A program made the translations under genes and the position numbers. Below the pieces are notes generated by a model. The model made no database searches, was not told where the DNA came from, and saw only the letters and a list, made by a program, of their open reading frames with translations. From contig SSHD01000044.1 of NCBI GenBank assembly GCA_008017255.1, positions 1-11,741 on the forward strand: 11,741 nt of DNA. Direction: 5' to 3'. This document shows positions 7,309 through 11,741 of this stretch, one piece after another (the first letter of the stretch is position 1; each line of letters opens with the position of its first letter). The DNA comes from Acinetobacter sp. (GTDB lineage Bacteria > Pseudomonadota > Gammaproteobacteria > Pseudomonadales > Moraxellaceae).

Positions 7309-7979
7309 GTCAAAATATCGAGCTAGTTATTTTTGATTGGGATGGTACTTTATTCGATTCGGTCGGGCAAATTGTTGCCAGTTTGCAATATGCAGCACAG
7401 CAGTTTCAGCAACCTTTAACCGATGATGCGGCAAAAAGCATTATTGGCTTAGGCTTACCTGAAGTCATGCAAATTTTATTTCCGCAAGTTCCGCATTTAC
7501 AACAAGATATTTTACAGTGCTATAGCGAACACTATGTTGCAAATTCAACTGATGATGCATGGTTTGATGGTGTGGCGGAATTATTGGCAGATTTAAAACA
7601 GCAGGGGTTAAAACTGGCGGTGGCAACGGGTAAAAGCCGTAAAGGGTTGGATCGAGTGCTGAGCCAAACCAACAGTCACCATCTTTTTGATATTACCCGT
7701 GCTGCCAGTGAAACCAAGTCCAAACCGCATCCACTGATGTTGCAAGAAATTCTAACGGAAATGGATGTGGCAGTAGAGTGCGCGATGATGGTCGGCGACA
7801 CCAGTTATGATTTAGAAATGGCGCAAAACTTAAATATGCCACGTATAGGTGTGAGTTATGGTGTGCATAGCGTGGCAACCTTACAGCGTTATCAGCCTTT
7901 AACCATTGCCGATAATATTGCTGAGTTACATGGCTATTTACAGACTATGTTGCAATCGACTGCGCTGACTGGAAGTTAA
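7305..7979 (+). CDS. HAD-superfamily phosphatase, phosphoglycolate-phosphatase-like
   Basis: A small-molecule phosphohydrolase of the haloacid dehalogenase superfamily, cytoplasmic. All four HAD motifs are visible: DWDGT (11-15) with nucleophile D11 and general acid D13; VATGK with T108; lysine K140 in ETKSKPHP; and GDTSYD (164-169) with D165 and D169 for magnesium. The region of about 16-85 between motifs I and II forms a helical C1 cap, as in phosphoglycolate phosphatase and pyrophosphatase PpaX relatives. At 224 aa it has the normal length. It starts inside the end of rluC (ATGA overlap), so the two are translationally coupled, and a terminator follows. The substrate is not evident; family annotation often says Gph-like, and in many gammaproteobacteria a HAD phosphatase sits beside rluC. 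Confidence 0.88.
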   Translation: MSQNIELVIFDWDGTLFDSVGQIVASLQYAAQQFQQPLTDDAAKSIIGLGLPEVMQILFPQVPHLQQDILQCYSEHYVANSTDDAWFDGVAELLADLKQQGLKLAVATGKSRKGLDRVLSQTNSHHLFDITRAASETKSKPHPLMLQEILTEMDVAVECAMMVGDTSYDLEMAQNLNMPRIGVSYGVHSVATLQRYQPLTIADNIAELHGYLQTMLQSTALTGS

Positions 7980-7991
7980 AATACTGCAATA

Positions 7992-8020
7992 AAAAATAGC
8001 CGCAACTTGCGGCTATTTTT
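7992..8020. terminator. bidirectional rho-independent terminator
   Basis: AAAAATAGCCGCA (7992-8004), loop ACT, TGCGGCTATTTTT (8008-8020) gives a perfect 13-bp stem with a T run on either strand. It lies 13 bases after the phosphatase stop codon and 20 bases after the convergent LysR gene, so it serves both. Confidence 0.93.
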
Positions 8021-8039
8021 GGCTTTGTATCTCGATAGA

Positions 8040-8942
8040 TTATGCTGTAGGCTGTGACTCTAAGGCAAAGACCTGACGTATTTCTTGTAAAAATTGCTGA
8101 ATGCCGAGCGCTGGCTCATGTTTGTTATAGCCCATAAATACATCAAAACAAGGCAGCGGTGGATTTAAAGGTCGTACCAACACCTGATCGGTTGCTAGTG
8201 CCTGCATATAGGCAGGGACAATGGCGCAACTTTGTCCGCTATGTACTGCTTGAACCGCTTCGGCTAAGGCATATACTTCTTGAATTTTTTGAAATTGAAT
8301 CTGTTGTTTATCCATATATTGCTTAATGATATGAAACAGCGGTATGGACACTATGGGCATGAAGATGGTGAGGATTACCCCTTGCAACTGTTGCACCGAA
8401 ATTTTCGCCTGTTCAGCCAAAGGGTGTTGTTTGGGCAGCATAAACACTAAAGGCTCTTTGAGCACCAATTGACTGCTAAACGTATCGGTTTTGAAATCTT
8501 CATTAATAAAAATAATGTCTAACTCGCCCTTTTTTAATTCATTAATTTGCTCTGCCGGTTTGAGGTTATGGGTGCGAATTTGCAGATTCGGATTGGTCAC
8601 TCTTAAACGTGGCAAAATATACGGGAAAATACGAATTTCAGCCGATGGCACAAAGCCAATACGTAAGCATTGCACCTTAGCAGCGGCAACTTGGCGTGCC
8701 ATGGTCACGGCTTTATCGGCCTGAGCCAAAGTGAGACGAGCTTGTTCTAAAAACACCTGACCTTCTTCGGTGAGTTCAACTTTACGCTTGGTGCGATAAA
8801 ACAATTGCACCCCAATCTTATCTTCTAAGTCTTTGATTTGTTGGCTTAATGATGGTTGTGCGGTATGTAATTTTAACGCAGCTTTACTAAAGCTGAGCTC
8901 TTCTGCGACTGTAATAAAATAACGTAAATGGCGTAATTCCAT
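8040..8942 (-). CDS. LysR-family transcriptional regulator (HcaR/CatM-like)
   Basis: A DNA-binding regulator with an N-terminal winged helix-turn-helix (about 1-60, with SFSKAALKLHTAQPSLSQQI as the HTH) and a C-terminal periplasmic-binding-protein-like effector domain (about 90-295). The opening MELRHLRYF and the HTH resemble HcaR and the Acinetobacter CatM/BenM subgroup, which respond to aromatic-acid ligands, but the effector here cannot be read from sequence. I chose the ATG at 8942: GGATGGG lies at the right distance before it, while the upstream ATG at 8951 has no spaced Shine-Dalgarno and only adds MGF. The gene is divergent from the hydrolase at 9294, and a good promoter and a candidate operator lie in the shared gap, so it may control itself and possibly that neighbour. 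Confidence 0.9.
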   Translation of the reverse strand: MELRHLRYFITVAEELSFSKAALKLHTAQPSLSQQIKDLEDKIGVQLFYRTKRKVELTEEGQVFLEQARLTLAQADKAVTMARQVAAAKVQCLRIGFVPSAEIRIFPYILPRLRVTNPNLQIRTHNLKPAEQINELKKGELDIIFINEDFKTDTFSSQLVLKEPLVFMLPKQHPLAEQAKISVQQLQGVILTIFMPIVSIPLFHIIKQYMDKQQIQFQKIQEVYALAEAVQAVHSGQSCAIVPAYMQALATDQVLVRPLNPPLPCFDVFMGYNKHEPALGIQQFLQEIRQVFALESQPTA

Positions 8943-9014
8943 GAAACCCATCCAAACATGGCTGATTTTTATTGTTGAAATGTCTTAATTGTGCAAACGG
9001 ATTTGATTGGGCGC

Positions 9015-9042
9015 ATTATATAGCAGCTGTTTTTATATACAA
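9015..9042 (-). promoter_or_regulatory. promoter of the LysR gene
   Basis: On the minus strand a perfect -10 box TATAAT (9020-9015) lies 16 bases after TTGTAT (9042-9037), a weak -35. Transcription would begin near 9008, about 66 nt before the preferred start codon. Confidence 0.6.
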
Positions 9043-9062
9043 TATGCTTTTTATAAAATGGA

Positions 9063-9077
9063 TGCAAATTGGGTGCA
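9063..9077. promoter_or_regulatory. candidate LysR-type operator
   Basis: TGCA-N7-TGCA (9063-9077) is an interrupted dyad with the 4-7-4 spacing used by CatM/BenM-type regulators. Its centre is about 62 bases before the predicted LysR start of transcription, near the usual recognition position of this family. The decamer ATTGGGTGCA (9068-9077) recurs with one change as ATTGGGCGCA at 9006-9015, over the start region, where an activation or repression half-site could lie. Confidence 0.35.
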
Positions 9078-9293
9078 GTTTGCTAAGGGAATCAACAATG
9101 TAGTGCGCTCAACTGGAAAAAAATCAGCACAAATACAGCCCTTATGTTAGGATCAAAGACGATGACTTAGATGTCATTTGCGCCGTTAAAAAATGAGACA
9201 AAGGATTGATTTGCTGATACTTAAAGCCAAAACATTCAGCTTATTAAAATATTTGTTCTCTGGTGCGATTTGTTTCCAGCATAGAAGAAGTAC

Positions 9294-10346
9294 ATGAAAG
9301 ATACGCCGACATTAACTTACCAATTGCCGACACAATCTTGCCTGAGTCATGCTTGGAAAAAACCGCCTTTTCCGCATGAAACTTCTGAGCATTGCGGGGT
9401 CGATCGGTTCTATAATTTGGACAAACCGCTCACGCCGTTTGATCGTAAAGGGCTATTCAAATGGTTGCTAACGCGCAAATTTTTTACTTGGCAGGTTGAC
9501 CCAAACCAAGAGCTAAATGTACATAATCAAATACTTGAACATCCGCAAAACCGCCCGCATGCCAGTTTAGATGACTGGCAAATGTGGTTTGTGGGGCATG
9601 CCACAGTGCTGATTCAAATTGGGCGCTATAATTTTTTAACCGATCCAGTGTGGTCTGAGTATGTCAGTCCTATGCAGCATCATGGGCCAAAGCGGGTCTG
9701 TGCGGCAGGTATTGCGCTCGAACAGTTACCGACCATTCATGGTGTGTTACTCAGCCATAATCATTATGACCACATGGATTTAGCAACTCTAGAATGGTTG
9801 CATCAAAAATTTGCCATGCCGATTTATACCGGTTTGGGCAATGGTTTTTATTTGCCGAAGCATTTACATGTGATTGAAATGGACTGGTGGCAAGAAATTC
9901 CGTTCCACGATGAATTGACCATTGCTTATACCCCCGCGCAGCATACTTCGGGGCGTGGTTTACGCGACCAAAATCGAGCTTTGTGGGGTGGTTTTTCACT
10001 GTTGGCAAAAACCGGACATTGTTTTTTTGCTGGCGATACGGGTTATGCAGGGCATTTTAAGCAAATACATGAACGCTATGGCGATGTACGCGTGGCGTTA
10101 TTGCCGATTGGGGCGTATGAACCGCGCATGCTGATGCGCTATGTGCATATGAATCCACAAGATGCCTTTCATGCACATTTAGACTTACATGCACACCGTT
10201 CATTGGCGATACATTATCGAACTTTTCAACTGACCGATGAAGACCGTGATGCGCCTGAACATGAATTGCAGCAGGCGCTAAAGCATTCGTCAAAATTGGT
10301 CAATCCATTTTATTGTATTCGTGAAGGGCATTTTATTCGGGCTTAG
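9294..10346 (+). CDS. metallo-beta-lactamase-fold hydrolase, NAPE-PLD/RomA-like
   Basis: A di-zinc hydrolase of the group that includes N-acyl-phosphatidylethanolamine phospholipase D and bacterial proteins once called RomA. Seen: FVGHATVLIQIG (99-110) opening the fold, LTDPVWS (115-121), the metal motif HNHYDH (155-160) with ligands H155, H157, D159 and H160, H217 in PAQHTSGR, bridging D248 in AGDTG, IGAYEPRMLMRYVHMNP (272-288) typical of NAPE-PLD relatives, and H307 in AIHYRTF. All ligands are present, so it should be active. A phosphodiester lipid substrate is likely from the family, not shown here. There is no signal peptide; it is probably cytoplasmic. GAAGAAG is three bases before ATG. 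Its last 14 bases overlap the end of the convergent DoxX-like gene. Confidence 0.9.
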   Translation: MKDTPTLTYQLPTQSCLSHAWKKPPFPHETSEHCGVDRFYNLDKPLTPFDRKGLFKWLLTRKFFTWQVDPNQELNVHNQILEHPQNRPHASLDDWQMWFVGHATVLIQIGRYNFLTDPVWSEYVSPMQHHGPKRVCAAGIALEQLPTIHGVLLSHNHYDHMDLATLEWLHQKFAMPIYTGLGNGFYLPKHLHVIEMDWWQEIPFHDELTIAYTPAQHTSGRGLRDQNRALWGGFSLLAKTGHCFFAGDTGYAGHFKQIHERYGDVRVALLPIGAYEPRMLMRYVHMNPQDAFHAHLDLHAHRSLAIHYRTFQLTDEDRDAPEHELQQALKHSSKLVNPFYCIREGHFIRA

Positions 10347-10740
10347 CGTTTTGCAACGTACGAATACAGCACAAGGCAATGATTGAAAGGCTAATCATGG
10401 CAATATTCATTACCACAGGGTTAAAGGCTTGATAGATTTGATTGGGATAAATGAATAACACGAACATAAATAACCCAATCAAACTGAAAATACTTAAATA
10501 ATGCAAATACTTATGCGTGATGAATAAAAATAAGCTGCCAAAAATCATTTCAGCGATGCCAGACAAGGAAATCAACCCGCCAATATAAGCCAGTGGGACG
10601 TTGAGTTGCTGCCAAACATATTGCTCATCTGCAACCTGAAAAATCAGTTTTGGCACTAAGCCTTGATAGAACCACAGTAGGGCGAGTATGAGTTGGCAGA
10701 ACTTTAAAATTTGCTGCAAAGTTGTGGTTGGGTTGGTCAT
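10333..10740 (-). CDS. DoxX-like four-helix membrane protein
   Basis: A 135-aa integral membrane protein with four hydrophobic segments at about 11-33, 50-74, 78-98 and 105-126, the pattern of DoxX/DoxD-like proteins. FYQGLVPKL after the first helix and GIAEMIFG in the second are typical of this subgroup. Family members have been linked to respiratory-chain or redox functions, but no reaction is proven for this type. The ATG overlaps the TGA of the upstream DUF393 gene by four bases, so the two are almost certainly co-translated. The 3' end runs 14 bases into the end of the convergent hydrolase gene, with no hairpin between them. Confidence 0.8.
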   Translation of the reverse strand: MTNPTTTLQQILKFCQLILALLWFYQGLVPKLIFQVADEQYVWQQLNVPLAYIGGLISLSGIAEMIFGSLFLFITHKYLHYLSIFSLIGLFMFVLFIYPNQIYQAFNPVVMNIAMISLSIIALCCIRTLQNAKPE

Positions 10741-11177
10741 GTTAACAACTCATCTGATAAAAAATGCTGTTGAACGTCTGCTGTGGCGACATAGCATTGT
10801 TCAGTTTGACCAAACAGCCAATAACGATTGAGTGCAATACGCCGGTAGGCAAAATCTCGCACCACTTTGGGAATAACTTTGCCGTATTTAAGTATTGAAT
10901 AAGGAAAGCCCACGCGCTGAATAATCCGCAAAAAGGCAGTAGATTCGGTATAGAGTTGACCTTGTTCGAGCAGCACCATAGTTTCAAAATGATCTGTCGG
11001 CAGTTGATATGTGCTTAACAGTTGTTGTCCGAGTTTGGACTGCACCGACACCAGTTTGAATTGATACTGTGGGTCGTGCTGAATCATAAAATTTGCCCAT
11101 GCCGAACAGAGTACGCATACACCATCAAACAAGATGATATTATGCGTTTGGATCAGTTGCTCTAATTGGTTTTGCAT
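10737..11177 (-). CDS. DCC-family (DUF393, YuxK-like) thiol-disulfide oxidoreductase
   Basis: A 146-aa protein of the DCC family, named for the conserved Asp-Cys-Cys pattern. Seen: ILFDGVCVLC (15-24), where D18, C21 and C24 are the signature; ALNRYWLFG (115-123), the family's conserved RxRxxWFG-like region; and C128. The family is annotated as putative thiol-disulfide oxidoreductases with a thioredoxin-like fold, from the CxxC-like pair; activity is inferred. There is no signal peptide, so it is probably cytoplasmic or peripheral. It is first in a two-gene operon with the DoxX-like protein (4-base ATGA overlap), suggesting a soluble redox partner for a membrane component. The Shine-Dalgarno is poor, but the start gives the usual length. 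Confidence 0.87.
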   Translation of the reverse strand: MQNQLEQLIQTHNIILFDGVCVLCSAWANFMIQHDPQYQFKLVSVQSKLGQQLLSTYQLPTDHFETMVLLEQGQLYTESTAFLRIIQRVGFPYSILKYGKVIPKVVRDFAYRRIALNRYWLFGQTEQCYVATADVQQHFLSDELLT

Positions 11178-11222
11178 GCTTGTTTTTCTATGGATGACTT
11201 GAGTAAATTGTCACCTAATTTT

Positions 11223-11250
11223 ATAAAAAAAGCACTGCTCTATTTTTTAT
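11223..11250. terminator. AT-rich hairpin, terminator-like
   Basis: ATAAAAAA (11223-11230) can pair with TTTTTTAT (11243-11250) and AGCA (11231-11234) with TGCT (11236-11239), with a CTA bulge. The stem is AT-rich and stands upstream of the DUF393 gene, so it would only stop transcription arriving from outside; it could equally be part of an AT-rich promoter region. Confidence 0.25.
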
Positions 11251-11278
11251 TGTCAGTTTGATGGTTATGACCTATCAC
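11250..11278 (+). promoter_or_regulatory. candidate promoter for the lipoprotein locus
   Basis: TTGTCA (11250-11255) and TATCAC (11273-11278), 17 bases apart, match sigma-70 boxes at about five and four of six positions. The resulting leader to the lipoprotein ATG would be about 165 nt and would include the short remnant at 11335-11430. Confidence 0.25.
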
Positions 11279-11334
11279 GCACAATAAAACTCATACAAGC
11301 AGAGAAAACACCTGAGTTAATGCAATATATGTAG

Positions 11335-11430
11335 CTAATTTCTGGGGTAGTGAATTATGTGAACCAAACTTTTTCACTGTTTAATGAAGTCGAGAAAGTT
11401 AGACCGATTCAATTATTTAAATCAAAATAA
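11335..11430 (+). pseudogene. possible C-terminal remnant of a lost gene
   Basis: An open frame of 31 codons ends in TAA at 11428, 17 bases before the lipoprotein start, and reads SGVVNYVNQTFSLFNEVEKV then RPIQLFKSK. Stops precede it (TAG at 11332) and there is no ATG. It could be the tail of an upstream gene whose body was deleted, or a short ORF from GTG codons at 11350 or 11359. It is too short to judge. Confidence 0.2.
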
Positions 11431-11447
11431 AGATACTGAGAAAAAAC

Positions 11448-11741
11448 ATGAACCGAAAATTATTCAATCGGAACCTCAAAGTGATTTTTTTACTACTTCT
11501 AAGTTTGGGACTGCTTGCATGCTTCCCTCCTCCCGAAGAGCGGGAAAAAGAAAGGCTATTGAAGTTCAATCAAAGAAATGCACCTGAGTTTCAAATAGTA
11601 GATCGAGTTTTATATGTAGATTCACCAGGGGATGTTGAAAACAAGGCTCCACGTTTCAAACTAAAAGTACCAATGAATTACTTACAAGGGGGAATTAATG
11701 CTGATGGATTAGTAGGGCAAATCCTATTAACTGGGGGGGGC
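11448..11741 (+). CDS. putative lipoprotein, 3' end beyond the window
   Basis: Ninety-eight codons run open from ATG at 11448 to the window edge. The first 25 residues are a lipoprotein signal: basic start MNRKLFNRNLK, hydrophobic core IFLLLLSLG, and lipobox LLAC with C25 as the lipidated cysteine. The mature part begins FPPPEEREKE and continues with charged, soluble sequence (APEFQIVDRVLYVDSPGDVE, then PRFKLKVPMNYL). The family is not recognised. Small lipoproteins of this kind in Acinetobacter can be envelope proteins or immunity proteins of type VI lipase effectors, but nothing here shows that. A weak GAG lies about eight bases before ATG. A longer-looking ORF from 11384 in another frame is less credible because it lacks any protein-like pattern. 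The frame passes through a G8 tract at 11733-11740. Confidence 0.65.
   Translation, partial: MNRKLFNRNLKVIFLLLLSLGLLACFPPPEEREKERLLKFNQRNAPEFQIVDRVLYVDSPGDVENKAPRFKLKVPMNYLQGGINADGLVGQILLTGGG

Larger units (their letters stand above)
8943..9293. other. 351-base divergent regulatory gap
   Basis: Between the LysR gene and the hydrolase. It holds the LysR promoter (9015-9042) and a dyad (9063-9077). TATAAA at 9051-9056 on the plus strand is a possible -10 box without a good -35. A small dyad ATGAC/GTCAT lies near 9162-9177. A 34-codon ORF (9193-9297) has no Shine-Dalgarno. Nothing else recognisable was seen. Confidence 0.5.

Noticed and set aside
9751..10293. Three ORFs of 70-85 codons within the metallo-hydrolase gene
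   Set aside because: They conflict with an intact gene with all metal ligands; no start signals or recognisable features.
11384..11587. 67-codon ORF starting MKSRKLDRF as the gene at the right edge
   Set aside because: Its frame crosses the lipoprotein signal region; the frame from 11448 has a textbook lipobox and stays open to the edge.

Overview
The window is a chromosomal segment of a moderately AT-rich gammaproteobacterium, most probably an Acinetobacter (Moraxellaceae). The evidence is the RNase E N-terminus ([10 protein letters not shown]), the divergent rne/rluC arrangement shared with other gammaproteobacteria, the Gln/Asn/Arg-rich RNase E tail, and the style of the tRNA-Lys, LysR and DUF393/DoxX genes. 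Genus is inferred from familiarity, not from a search.

Layout. (1) Positions 1-294: a tRNA-Lys(UUU) gene on the minus strand, cut by the window edge, behind a hairpin-rich leader and its own promoter. (2) 295-2136: a minus-strand FATP/SLC27-type long-chain acyl-CoA synthetase. (3) 2137-2333: a strong terminator for rne, plus a promoter with an overlapping palindrome for the synthetase. (4) 2334-5582: complete rne (RNase E, 1082 aa) with an intact catalytic half and a long disordered scaffold tail. (5) 5583-6375: a 793-base gap holding a structured rne 5' leader (59-nt hairpin at 5769-5827) and, on the plus strand, what reads as the remains of a gene broken by frameshifts and stops (about 5862-6313). 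(6) 6376-7979: rluC and a Gph-like HAD phosphatase as a translationally coupled pair, ending at a bidirectional terminator. (7) 8040-8942: a LysR regulator with a recognisable promoter and a dyad placed where LysR proteins usually bind. (8) 9294-10346: a NAPE-PLD-like metallo-beta-lactamase-fold hydrolase, whose end overlaps by 14 bases the end of a convergent two-gene operon (DUF393/DCC redox protein and DoxX-like membrane protein, 10333-11177). (9) 11178-11741: an AT-rich stretch leading into the first 98 codons of an unrecognised lipoprotein, with a short gene remnant just before it; the window stops beside a run of eight G.

How it fits together. rne, rluC and the tRNA belong to core RNA metabolism: RNase E matures tRNA and rRNA and turns over mRNA, and RluC pseudouridylates 23S rRNA. 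The acyl-CoA synthetase and the NAPE-PLD-like hydrolase suggest lipid handling but are not linked in an operon. No mobile element, CRISPR array or complete novel system is visible. The best leads are the broken gene and RNA structure between rne and rluC, two uncharacterised motifs in the RNase E tail, the tRNA leader hairpins, and the lipoprotein locus at the right edge.
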